Counted from the stretch's first letter, positions 1 through 6,281 are shown. The stretch is DNA of 9,935 nt from DASYVD01 sp050693035 (GCA_050693035.1 JBOGWB010000057.1:1-9935); one strand, 5' to 3'. Program-made: numbers and translations. The notes: generated from the sequence alone by a model not told the origin.

Positions 1-1412
1 AATTCATGGCGGACCGCGATCTAGTCAAGAAGCTGGTGCACCCGGACGACCTGGGGCGATGGCTCGAGGCCACCGACCGCTGCGACCGGACCGGCGAGCC
101 GTTCGCGATGGAAGTGCGAATGTCCACCCGCGACGGACGGATCGTGTGGGTCCGCGACCAGACGATCATGGTCCGCAACGAACAGGGCCGGCCGCTGTTC
201 TGGCAGGGCTTCATGTTCGACATCACCGATCGCAAGCGGGCCGAGGAGGCGACCCGAGAGGCGGAGGCCAAGTACCGCACGCTGATCGAGCAGATCCCGG
301 CCATCACCTACATCGACGCGGTGGAAGGCCCACAGACCACGGTGTACATCTCCCCGCAAACGGAGACGCTTCTCGGGTACACCCAGGAGGACTGGCTCCG
401 CGATCCGGCGCTCCTGTCCAAGCGGATCCATCCCGACGACCGCGAGCGCTGGATGGCGGAAAACGCCCGCATCGACGAGACCGGACAGCCTTTCTCCCTG
501 GAGTACCGCATCCTGACCCGGGACAACCGGGTGGTCTGGGTGAACGACCAGGCCGTCCTGGTACCCGACGAGCAGGGGCGGCCGCGCCTGTGGCAGGGCG
601 TCATGTTCGACATCACGGAGCGCAAGGAAGCCGAGGCCAGGCTGGTGAAGCTGTGGCAACAGGAGCTGGAGGCGGGCCGGCGGCTGCGGGCCCTCGACGA
701 GATGAAGAACACGTTCCTCCAGGCCGTTTCCCACGAGCTCCGGACGCCGCTCACCACGATCCTGGGGGGAGCCCTCACGCTGGAGCGCCTGAGGGAAGAG
801 CTCTCGGCGGACGAGGCCGAAGACCTCCTCAGGCGCCTGGTGGCGAACGCGAAGAAGCTGAACCGGCTGCTGTCGGACCTGCTCGACCTGGACCGCCTGG
901 CCAGGGGGATCCTGGAGCCGAGGATCCAGGAGGCGGACGTGGGTGAGCTGGTCAAGGGGATCCTGGAGGAGTCGGCGGATCTCCTCGGTGAACGCAAGGT
1001 TCACACCGAGATCGAATCCGTGGTCCTCGGCGTCGAACCGGCCAAGGTCGAGCGCATCGTGGAGAACCTGCTGGCCAACGCGGCCAGGCACACGACGTCC
1101 GACACGCCGGTGTGGCTTCGGGTGACGGCAGAGCAGGGCGGCGCTCTCATCGTGGTGGAGGACGCCGGCCCTGGGGTCCCCGAGCGCGTGCGGCGGACGA
1201 TCTTCGAGCCGTTCCAGCAGCTGGGTCGGCCGCAGATGCCCACTCCCGGAGTCGGCATCGGCCTCTCCCTGGTAGCTCGCTTCGCGGAGCTGCACGGCGG
1301 GCGGGCGTGGGTCGAGGAGCGCGCGGGGGGAGGAGCCTCCTTCCGCGTGTTCCTGCCGAAGACCGCGGTTTCGGCCTCCGAGGGGCTGCTCCGGGAGGCC
1401 TCCGGGCAGTAG
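1..1412 (+). CDS. PAS-PAS sensor histidine kinase, 5'-truncated
   Basis: C-terminal part of a two-component sensor kinase that autophosphorylates on histidine. The frame is open to the window edge. The first in-frame ATG (base 6) falls inside a PAS domain, so the gene almost certainly begins upstream; residues are counted from that ATG. In order: the second half of a PAS/PAC domain (about 1-75, ending WQGFMFDITDRK), a complete PAS/PAC domain (about 88-207, ending WQGVMFDITERK), a short coiled linker, HisKA dimerisation with the H-box SHELRTPL (phospho-acceptor His243), and HATPase_c with the N-box ENLLANAARH (Asn354/Asn358), the G1 box EDAGPGVP (385-392) and the G2 box GVGIGLSL (415-422). No membrane segment is visible in this part, so it may be a soluble sensor or the membrane part may lie upstream. 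The PAS ligand is unknown. No response regulator gene is in the window. The stop lies one base from the convergent hutU stop. Confidence 0.93.
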   Translation, partial: FMADRDLVKKLVHPDDLGRWLEATDRCDRTGEPFAMEVRMSTRDGRIVWVRDQTIMVRNEQGRPLFWQGFMFDITDRKRAEEATREAEAKYRTLIEQIPAITYIDAVEGPQTTVYISPQTETLLGYTQEDWLRDPALLSKRIHPDDRERWMAENARIDETGQPFSLEYRILTRDNRVVWVNDQAVLVPDEQGRPRLWQGVMFDITERKEAEARLVKLWQQELEAGRRLRALDEMKNTFLQAVSHELRTPLTTILGGALTLERLREELSADEAEDLLRRLVANAKKLNRLLSDLLDLDRLARGILEPRIQEADVGELVKGILEESADLLGERKVHTEIESVVLGVEPAKVERIVENLLANAARHTTSDTPVWLRVTAEQGGALIVVEDAGPGVPERVRRTIFEPFQQLGRPQMPTPGVGIGLSLVARFAELHGGRAWVEERAGGGASFRVFLPKTAVSASEGLLREASGQ

Positions 1413-1413
1413 C

Positions 1414-3075
1414 TCAGCCCAGCCAGGGAATGCGGATGCCGCGTTCCCGGGCCACCTGCAGAGCCTTGTCGTATCCGGCGTCCGCGTGCCGGACGACACC
1501 CGTGCCGGGGTCGGTCGTGAGCACTCGCTCCAGCCGCCCGGCCGCATCGTCGGTGCCATCGGCCACCACGACCATGCCCGCGTGGATGGAGTACCCGATG
1601 CCGACGCCGCCGCCGTGGTGCACGCTGACCCAGTGCGCCCCGGCCGCCGTGTTGATGAGGGCATTCAGGATGGGCCAGTCCGCGATGGCGTCCGACCCGT
1701 CCCTCATGCCCTCCGTCTCCCGGTAGGGCGAGGCCACGCTTCCGGCATCGAGGTGGTCGCGCCCGATGACGATGGGAGCCGAGACCTCGCCGCTTCGGAC
1801 CAGCTCGTTGAAGGCCAGACCTGCCTTCGCGCGTTCTCCGTAGCCCAGCCAGCAGATCCTGGCCGGCAACCCCTGGAAGGCCACCCGGTCCTCGGCCATG
1901 CGAAGCCACCGGGCCAGCCGTTCGTCCTCCGGGAACAGCCGAGCGACCGCTCGATCGGTGGCGACGATGTCGGCCGGGTCGCCCGACAGGGCCACCCATC
2001 GAAACGGACCCTTGCCCTCGCAGAACATCGGCCGGATGAATGCAGGGACGAATCCCGGATAGTCGAACGCCCGGTCGAAGCCCCCCTCCCGGGCCCCGGC
2101 TCGCAGGTTGTTGCCGTAGTCAAACACCGCGGCGCCGCGGTCGAGGAATCCCACCATCGCCTCCACGTGGCGGGCCATGGACTCGTGGGCACGGTTCCGA
2201 TACTCATCCGGTGCGGATCGCCGAAGCTCGGACGCTTCGTGCGGTGAGAGCCCGGTTGGGATGTAGCCGCCCAGGGGATCGTGGGCGCTGGTCTGGTCTG
2301 TGACGACGTCCGCGGGGAAGCCCCTGCGGAGCAGCTCGGGGAAAGCCTCCGCCGCATTGGCCTGGAGGCCGATGGAGACGGCCTCGCCGGCATCCCTCGC
2401 CTTCGCCGCCAGGGTCGCCGCCTCCTCCAGCGAGTCGGTCTCGCGATCCAGGTACCTCGTCTTCACTCGCCGCTCGATCCGCGCGGGGTCCACCTCAACG
2501 CACAGCGCCACACCCTGGTTCATCGTGACCGCGAGGGGCTGTGCCCCTCCCATCCCACCCAGGCCCGCCGTCAGCACGATCCGGCCCTTGAGCGATCCGC
2601 CGAACCGCTGGGCCGCGAGCTCCCCAAGCGTCTCGTAGGTTCCCTGGAGGATCCCCTGGGAACCGATGTAGATCCAGGAGCCGGCCGTCATCTGCCCGTA
2701 CATGGTCAAACCGGCCGCTTCCAGCTCCCAGAACGTCTCCCAGTCCGCCCACTTCGGCACGAGCATGGCGTTGGAGATCAGGACGCGCGGTGCGGACGGC
2801 TGGGTCCGGAACACAGCCACGGGCTTTCCGGACTGGACGAGCAGCGTCTCGTCCCCCTCCAGCTCGCGAAGGGCCCGGACGATCTGGTGGAAGGCATCCC
2901 AGGAGCGCGCCGCCTTCCCCGTCCCACCGTAGACGATGAGCTCGTCCGGGCGCTCGGCGACCTCGGGGTCGAGGTTGTTCATGAGCATGCGCAGGGCGGC
3001 CTCCTGGGGCCACCCCCTGCATGAGATCTCTCGCCCCCGAGGGGCGCGGACCTCAGGGGCCGAAAACGCGCTCAC
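1414..3075 (-). CDS. hutU: Urocanate hydratase (urocanase)
   Basis: Cytosolic enzyme of histidine degradation that converts urocanate to 4-imidazolone-5-propionate, using tightly bound NAD+ as an electrophile. The 553-residue product is the usual family length and is collinear with known urocanases from near the N-terminus. The sequence shows the conserved early block RMLMNNLDPEVAERP (29-43), MYGQMTAGSWIYIGSQGILQ (125-144), the NAD-binding loop GLGGMGGAQ (171-179), and the urocanase signature around FQGLPARICWLGYGERAKAG (400-419) with the catalytic Cys408. The start is GTG at 3075; no in-frame ATG lies nearby upstream and the Shine-Dalgarno is weak, so the exact start is moderately certain. 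The carbonic anhydrase gene ends 103 bases upstream, with a palindromic region between that may terminate or regulate. No other hut gene is in the window, although the usual operon also carries hutH and hutI. It converges on the kinase gene with a 1-base gap. Confidence 0.97.
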   Translation of the reverse strand: MSAFSAPEVRAPRGREISCRGWPQEAALRMLMNNLDPEVAERPDELIVYGGTGKAARSWDAFHQIVRALRELEGDETLLVQSGKPVAVFRTQPSAPRVLISNAMLVPKWADWETFWELEAAGLTMYGQMTAGSWIYIGSQGILQGTYETLGELAAQRFGGSLKGRIVLTAGLGGMGGAQPLAVTMNQGVALCVEVDPARIERRVKTRYLDRETDSLEEAATLAAKARDAGEAVSIGLQANAAEAFPELLRRGFPADVVTDQTSAHDPLGGYIPTGLSPHEASELRRSAPDEYRNRAHESMARHVEAMVGFLDRGAAVFDYGNNLRAGAREGGFDRAFDYPGFVPAFIRPMFCEGKGPFRWVALSGDPADIVATDRAVARLFPEDERLARWLRMAEDRVAFQGLPARICWLGYGERAKAGLAFNELVRSGEVSAPIVIGRDHLDAGSVASPYRETEGMRDGSDAIADWPILNALINTAAGAHWVSVHHGGGVGIGYSIHAGMVVVADGTDDAAGRLERVLTTDPGTGVVRHADAGYDKALQVARERGIRIPWLG

Positions 3076-3102
3076 CGGCCCAGCATCGGACGACCATCGG
3101 GT

Positions 3103-3132
3103 GGTTGCAACCCGAGCCTCTCAAGAGGCTCG
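3103..3132. repeat. Two abutting perfect palindromes between carbonic anhydrase gene and hutU
   Basis: Bases 3103-3112 read GGTTGCAACC, a perfect 10-base palindrome. Bases 3113-3132 read CGAGCCTCTCAAGAGGCTCG: 9-base arms around a CA centre, or as RNA an 8-bp stem with a four-base loop. The pair lies 28 bases upstream of the hutU start and 46 bases beyond the carbonic anhydrase stop. No T-run follows on the minus strand, so it is not a standard intrinsic terminator. It could be an imperfect terminator for carbonic anhydrase, an operator in front of hutU, or an RNA switch; the sequence does not decide between these. Confidence 0.5.
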
Positions 3133-3178
3133 CGAATCCGACGGGCTCGCTCTTCAGGACGACGCGGGCTACTCCCCT

Positions 3179-3685
3179 CTAAGCCCGCACGACCTCGTTG
3201 AGCCGGCCCGTGGCGACGTCGTAGATGAAGCCGGAGACCGGTATCTCCTTCGAGATGAACGGCGACTCCCTGATCCGGCCGACATCGGTCCTGACGCCCC
3301 CCTCCAGGTCCTTGAACGGGAGGAAGTCGATGCCGGTCGCATCCGATCCCGTGTCCGCCGCCAGCTTCCCCTGAAGGTCTTCGTTGGAGAAGGTGAGCAT
3401 CCCGCAATCGGTGTGGTGGATCACCACGAACTCGCCCGTATTCAGCAGCCGCGACGAGATGATGAGCGACCGGATGGCGTCGTCCGATGCCCTGCCCCCG
3501 GCATTTCGGATGACATGAGCATCGCCGAGCTCCAGACCCAAGACCCTCGCGGGATCGAGCCTGGCATCCATGCACGCCAGGACGGCCAGCCGACGCCCGG
3601 GCGGCATCGGGAGACTCCCTTTGTCGAAGCCGGAGGCGAAGAGTTGGTTGGCTTGGAGCAGCTCATCGAGAACAGGCACGGTCAT
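3179..3685 (-). CDS. Beta-class carbonic anhydrase (mycobacterial Rv1284 type)
   Basis: Zinc enzyme that interconverts CO2 and bicarbonate in the cytosol. The 168-residue product carries the beta-class signatures: CMDARLD (38-44), with zinc ligand Cys38 and the Asp40/Arg42 dyad, and HHTDCGML (90-97), with ligands His91 and Cys94. VIRNAGG (58-64) and the C-terminal FIYDVATGRLNEV resemble the compact Rv1284-like actinobacterial subgroup. Start choice: the frame is open up to 3772, but that would overlap the rhodanese gene. ATG at 3685 gives an N-terminus like the mycobacterial protein, yet the GGGAGG ribosome-binding site touches this ATG directly; GTG at 3679, two codons later, would sit at a normal 6-base spacing. 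Either is possible and the difference is two residues. The gene follows rhodanese by 41 bases on the same strand and is probably co-transcribed with it. Confidence 0.95.
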   Translation of the reverse strand: MTVPVLDELLQANQLFASGFDKGSLPMPPGRRLAVLACMDARLDPARVLGLELGDAHVIRNAGGRASDDAIRSLIISSRLLNTGEFVVIHHTDCGMLTFSNEDLQGKLAADTGSDATGIDFLPFKDLEGGVRTDVGRIRESPFISKEIPVSGFIYDVATGRLNEVVRA

Positions 3686-3694
3686 CCTCCCTTC
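3686..3694 (-). promoter_or_regulatory. Ribosome binding site of carbonic anhydrase gene
   Basis: On the minus strand GAAGGGAGG ends right before ATG (3685) and 6 bases before GTG (3679). The 12-base string GAAGGGAGGATG is repeated exactly in front of the rhodanese gene (4575-4586). There the real start sits 5 bases downstream of GGGAGG, which argues by analogy for the GTG here. Confidence 0.6.
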
Positions 3695-3726
3695 GTGGTC
3701 GAGTTCCCCGACGCGCGAGTCGACGA

Positions 3727-4572
3727 TTACTTCTCGACCGGCACCCCCACGAGGGACCCGTACTCGGTCCATGACCCGTCGTAGTTCTTCACGTTGTCGT
3801 AGCCCAGCAACTCGTGCAGGGCGAACCAGGTGTGCGAGGAGCGCTCACCGATCCGGCAGTAGGCGATGATCTCTCGGTCCCCGGTGATGCCCTCGCCTCC
3901 GTAGAGCGCCTTGAGCTCGTCCGCCGACTTGAACGTCCCGTCGTCGTTGGCCGCCTTGCCCCAGGGGATGTTGGCCGCCCCGGGGATGTGCCCGGGGACC
4001 TGCGCCTGCTCTTGGGGAAGGTGGTCCGGAGCGAGCTTCTCCCCACGGTATTCCTCCGGGGAGCGCACGTCGACGAGGCCCGCGTTCTTCTCCTGCACCC
4101 TCTCCAGGACGTCGTCGCGAAAGGCCCGGATGTCCCCGTTCACCGGCTGGGTGATGCGAAAGTCGGTGGCCTCGTGGGTGGGGGCGTCCTGGGTGAGCTC
4201 GCGTGACTCCAGCTCCCACTTCTTCCTGCCTCCGTTCAGCAGCTTGACGTTGCCGAAGCCGAGGTAGCGCAGGAGCCAGTACGCGTAGGCGGCGAACCAG
4301 TTGTTGTTGCCCCCGTACAGCACCACCGTCGTGTCCGTTCCCACTCCTGCCTGCTGGAGCAGCCGGGACAGACCCTCCTGGTCGACGTAGTCTCGCCCCA
4401 CCGGGGCGTGCAGGTCGGTGTTCCAGTTCCACCCGAGGGAGCCTTTGATGTGCCCCTTCTCGTATGCGGTGGTGTCCTCGTCCACCTCGACGACCCGGAC
4501 CTTCGGATCGTCCAGGTGCTGCTCCAGCCAATCCGTATCTACCAGCGCGTCTGGATTCGCATACTTACCCAT
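3727..4572 (-). CDS. Thiosulfate sulfurtransferase, two-domain rhodanese
   Basis: Transfers sulfane sulfur from thiosulfate (or a similar donor) to an acceptor thiol or cyanide through a persulfide on cysteine. The 281-residue product has two tandem rhodanese domains. The N-terminal domain (about 10-125) has NNNW where a catalytic cysteine would be and is inactive, as is normal for the family. The C-terminal domain (about 150-280) carries the CDC25-type loop CRIGERSS with catalytic Cys239, preceded by the typical VDVRSPEEYRG (167-177) and GHIPGAANIPW (194-204). The loop and overall length match actinobacterial CysA-type enzymes. No signal peptide is seen, so it is likely cytosolic. The ATG at 4572 is preceded by GGGAGG at 5-base spacing, which supports this start. 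It probably forms an operon with the carbonic anhydrase gene (41-base gap). A candidate promoter and a long structured leader lie upstream at 4573-4842. The physiological sulfur acceptor cannot be told from sequence. Confidence 0.96.
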   Translation of the reverse strand: MGKYANPDALVDTDWLEQHLDDPKVRVVEVDEDTTAYEKGHIKGSLGWNWNTDLHAPVGRDYVDQEGLSRLLQQAGVGTDTTVVLYGGNNNWFAAYAYWLLRYLGFGNVKLLNGGRKKWELESRELTQDAPTHEATDFRITQPVNGDIRAFRDDVLERVQEKNAGLVDVRSPEEYRGEKLAPDHLPQEQAQVPGHIPGAANIPWGKAANDDGTFKSADELKALYGGEGITGDREIIAYCRIGERSSHTWFALHELLGYDNVKNYDGSWTEYGSLVGVPVEK

Positions 4573-4577
4573 AGCAT

Positions 4578-4586
4578 CCTCCCTTC
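4578..4586 (-). promoter_or_regulatory. Ribosome binding site of rhodanese gene
   Basis: GAAGGGAGG on the minus strand lies 5 bases before ATG (4572). It is a strong Shine-Dalgarno that fixes the rhodanese start. An out-of-frame ATG (4577) touches the site but opens only a different frame. Confidence 0.75.
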
Positions 4587-4629
4587 AGGACCTCCGTCTC
4601 GAACCTTGCACCGCCCCGGAAAATCTTCA

Positions 4630-4647
4630 GGGCCGCCGCAGCGGCCC
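4630..4647 (-). repeat. Perfect hairpin in rhodanese leader, terminator-like
   Basis: GGGCCGC and GCGGCCC form a perfect 7-bp all-GC stem around a 4-base loop. Read on the minus strand it is followed by TGAAGATTTTCC, with a short TTTT 7 bases after the stem. That is a weak resemblance to an intrinsic terminator or attenuator. It lies about 57 bases before the rhodanese start. Confidence 0.4.
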
Positions 4648-4686
4648 CTCGGATCGCAGGAAGACTGTGGGGGCGCTGCCGACCGT

Positions 4687-4708
4687 GGCGCCCTCCTAAA
4701 GGGGCGCC
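4687..4708 (-). repeat. Perfect hairpin directly after the 24-codon leader ORF
   Basis: GGCGCCC and GGGCGCC make a 7-bp GC stem with an 8-base loop. On the minus strand the stem begins at the base after the TAG stop of the possible leader ORF (4709). No T-run follows. It may act as a pause or terminator hairpin for the leader, or as a weak terminator behind the methyltransferase gene. Confidence 0.4.
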
Positions 4709-4783
4709 CTACCCGTACAGCGGATCCGCGTCGGGGACGTGACCCCGACCTGGCTCCAGCGCCGTGCGCAGATCAAATTGCAT
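4709..4783 (-). CDS. Possible 24-residue leader peptide ORF
   Basis: A short ORF, ATG to TAG, encoding a peptide that begins MQFDLRTALEPG and ends DADPLYG. It lies about 23 bases downstream of the transcription start predicted from the promoter at 4813-4842 and is preceded by GGGAGG, though this touches the ATG with no spacer. G or C is found at about 70 percent of third positions, lower than in the flanking genes. The hairpin at 4730-4749 lies inside the ORF and another begins right after its stop. It has no cysteine or run of one amino acid that would suggest a classic attenuator, and I do not recognise the peptide. It could be a regulatory leader ORF of the rhodanese operon, a tiny independent protein, or chance. 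Confidence 0.25.
   Translation of the reverse strand: MQFDLRTALEPGRGHVPDADPLYG
4730..4749 (-). repeat. Perfect hairpin inside the leader
   Basis: GTCGGGG and CCCCGAC form a perfect 7-bp stem with a 6-base loop (ACGTGA on plus). It lies within the putative leader ORF, next to the 10-base palindrome GCGGATCCGC (4720-4729). It is part of the run of three stems in the rhodanese leader. Confidence 0.4.
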
Positions 4784-4812
4784 CCTCCCGGTGGGATTAG
4801 CAGCAGGCCCGT

Positions 4813-4842
4813 TTTCTACGCCGAGACGCCCCGATATGTCAA
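4813..4842 (-). promoter_or_regulatory. Candidate sigma-70-type promoter for the rhodanese operon
   Basis: On the minus strand a consensus -35 TTGACA (4842-4837) is followed after 18 bases by TAGAAA (4818-4813), a fair -10 element. The -35 overlaps the stop codon of the methyltransferase gene. Predicted transcription starts near 4806 and gives a leader of roughly 230 bases before the rhodanese ATG, unusually long for so compact a region. Confidence 0.55.
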
Positions 4843-5756
4843 TACCTTGCGCGGAATCGGCCCACCCGGGCGGATCCCGGCTTCTTCGCCCGAAGAAGCA
4901 GGTAATCGATCATGCGGCGCCGCCACAGCAGCTCGACCTGGGCGAGCAGGATCCGGATCACCGCGCGCTGGGAGGCGGGGAGGGGCACGTCCCGGCGCTC
5001 CAGCCGGCGGCGGGTGAGGGCGAGGGCGGGCTCGATCACGCGCTCCCCGCACCGTTCGACGGTGACGTCGACGAGCCCGGCGGCGCTGGCCATGGCGGCG
5101 ATGGCCTCCGTGTTGGCGGCGGCCGCCAAGTTCAGCCCCCACACCCGGAGCTGCGTGAGCCCCGCCAGAAGCTCCTGCGGACTTCGCGGCAGGCGCTCCG
5201 TGGACACGTCCGACATGGTGAGGACGCCTCCGGGCCTCAGCACCCGGCGAACCTCCTCGAAGAACGCCCTCCGGGACCGGAAGTGAAACGCCGCTTCCAC
5301 GCTGATCACCCCGTCCACCGTCTCGTCCGCCATCGGGATCCGGACGGCGTCGCCCACCACCGGCCGAGCCTCGGCCGTGGCCAGGGGCTCCCTGCCAACA
5401 CGGAGCTGCGACTCGGTGATGTTGAGGACGATCAGCCGGCTCGGCGCCGCCACATCGGCGATGACCGGATCCTGCAACCCCAGCCCGTTGCCCACGTCGA
5501 GGACCACGCCACCCCTCGGGAGCCTGCTCGCGACCACCTCGACCAACGTGCGGACGGCCTGCGGCGCTTCCTCCTCCGTGCCGTGCCCTTCCCACAGCCC
5601 GAGGTTCAGCCAGCCGGGGGCGGGCGCCAGGAAGAAGTCGGGGCCGATGCTGTCGTAGACCTTGGCCGCGGGGTTGCGCCCCTGAACGATGAGCGCTGCG
5701 AGATGGCGCAGATTGGCCCTGGTCCAGGCCCCGGTTCGCTCGCCGGATGCTCGCAA
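4839..5756 (-). CDS. Class I SAM-dependent methyltransferase
   Basis: A 305-residue soluble methyltransferase with a Rossmann-type SAM fold. Motif I is VVLDVGNGLG (84-93), a variant of the usual DxGxGxG. An acidic/post-I region follows, then GDAVRIPMADETVDGVISVE (135-154) with the AAFHF block (155-159), and the LRPGGVLTMSD strand (173-183) typical of UbiE/EryG/rifamycin O-methyltransferase-like enzymes. The N-terminal part includes YDSIGPDFF and NLGLWEG, also seen in small-molecule O- and C-methyltransferases of that group. The C-terminal 60 residues are basic and family-specific. The substrate cannot be assigned. The frame starts at TTG (5756), only 4 bases after the stop of the upstream NTF2-like gene, with a weak Shine-Dalgarno, so translational coupling is likely; no ATG offers a better start. 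The next gene downstream (rhodanese) has its own candidate promoter overlapping this stop. Confidence 0.9.
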   Translation of the reverse strand: MRASGERTGAWTRANLRHLAALIVQGRNPAAKVYDSIGPDFFLAPAPGWLNLGLWEGHGTEEEAPQAVRTLVEVVASRLPRGGVVLDVGNGLGLQDPVIADVAAPSRLIVLNITESQLRVGREPLATAEARPVVGDAVRIPMADETVDGVISVEAAFHFRSRRAFFEEVRRVLRPGGVLTMSDVSTERLPRSPQELLAGLTQLRVWGLNLAAAANTEAIAAMASAAGLVDVTVERCGERVIEPALALTRRRLERRDVPLPASQRAVIRILLAQVELLWRRRMIDYLLLRAKKPGSARVGRFRARY

Positions 5757-5760
5757 TGCC

Positions 5761-6129
5761 CTATCCGTGCTCCATCCACCACTCGGTGAACTCGGAGCAG
5801 CGGCCGTCCGGGTCGAGCCTGATCACCCAGAGATTGCTGTAGTCGGTATCCCCTTCATCCGGGGTCGCCGCGTAGCGCGTCCAGCCGCGCACGAATCCCA
5901 ACTGGCCGTCCGTGCCCAGGACCTCATAACGGAACTCCCACCCTCCCGGCTGGTCCTTGCGGTCGATCCAGGCGGCAACGATGCCGTCGCGACCGGTCCA
6001 GGGCTCTCGGTAGGGAGCCGTGTAGTAGACGGCGTCCTCCGAGAAGAGCCGGCCGATGTCGTCGGGGTCGTTCGTCCCCCACGCCCGGACGTAGCCGTCC
6101 ACCCACGACTCGAGCGCCGTTCGATCCAT
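5761..6129 (-). CDS. NTF2-like / SnoaL-like domain protein
   Basis: A 122-residue protein with the nuclear transport factor 2-like cone fold expected from its pattern: an N-terminal helix with WVDGYVRAWGTNDPDDIGRL (9-28), then the strand LFSEDAVYYTAPYREPWTGR, a middle helix GIVAAWIDRKD, and a C-terminal sheet ending FTEWWMEHG. Members serve as small hydrolases, isomerases, cyclases or ligand-binding domains, and the fold alone does not give the activity. It has no signal peptide or membrane segment. The ATG at 6129 follows a G-rich stretch (GGGGGT) that may serve as a ribosome site. It is tightly linked to the methyltransferase (4-base gap), so the two may act on one small molecule, but this is inference. 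Confidence 0.85.
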   Translation of the reverse strand: MDRTALESWVDGYVRAWGTNDPDDIGRLFSEDAVYYTAPYREPWTGRDGIVAAWIDRKDQPGGWEFRYEVLGTDGQLGFVRGWTRYAATPDEGDTDYSNLWVIRLDPDGRCSEFTEWWMEHG

Positions 6130-6251
6130 ACCCCCAATTCTTGCACCGCCAGAGCGATCACCGACGGTGGGGCCCCGGCGCTCATGGCTCGGGAAAGTCC
6201 GTGACCGAAGGTGGGAAGAAGGACTGATCGGCCGCGGGAGTCTCCTCTCAT

Positions 6252-6273
6252 GAACGCCCGAGCGGGCACGTTC
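6252..6273 (-). terminator. Weak hairpin after the glucose dehydrogenase gene
   Basis: GAACGCCC pairs with GGGC and GTTC across a 4-base loop, with a 2-base bulge. It lies 9 bases beyond the dehydrogenase stop on the minus strand. There is no T-run, so it is at best a weak or factor-dependent terminator. The rest of the 152-base gap (6130-6281) shows no recognisable promoter. Confidence 0.25.
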
Positions 6274-6281
6274 CGTTTACG

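Noticed and set aside
21..1664. 547-codon open frame on the minus strand opposite the kinase
   Set aside because: It is antisense to a well-supported histidine kinase, its translation is rich in Arg/Pro/Gly without domain motifs, and it overlaps the end of hutU. A GC-rich shadow frame.
3686..3772. 29-residue N-terminal extension of carbonic anhydrase
   Set aside because: It would overlap the rhodanese stop, and the family protein begins near MTVPV; ribosome site evidence lies at 3686-3694.
2936..3784. 282-codon plus-strand frame across the hutU / carbonic anhydrase region
   Set aside because: Antisense to two confident genes, no recognisable motif, low-complexity composition.
4605..4615. 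11-base string GGCGGTGCAAG (minus) shared with 6140-6150, upstream of rhodanese and of the NTF2-like gene
   Set aside because: Exact matches of this length are expected by chance several times in 10 kb of GC-rich DNA, and the distances to the two starts differ (32 and 10 bases).
4573..4838. Known riboswitch class (SAM, SAH, cobalamin) in the rhodanese leader
   Set aside because: I could not match the conserved core bases of any of these classes by eye; only simple stems are present.
4764..5789. 341-codon plus-strand frame opposite the methyltransferase
   Set aside because: The minus-strand frame carries clear SAM-binding motifs; this one is a shadow.
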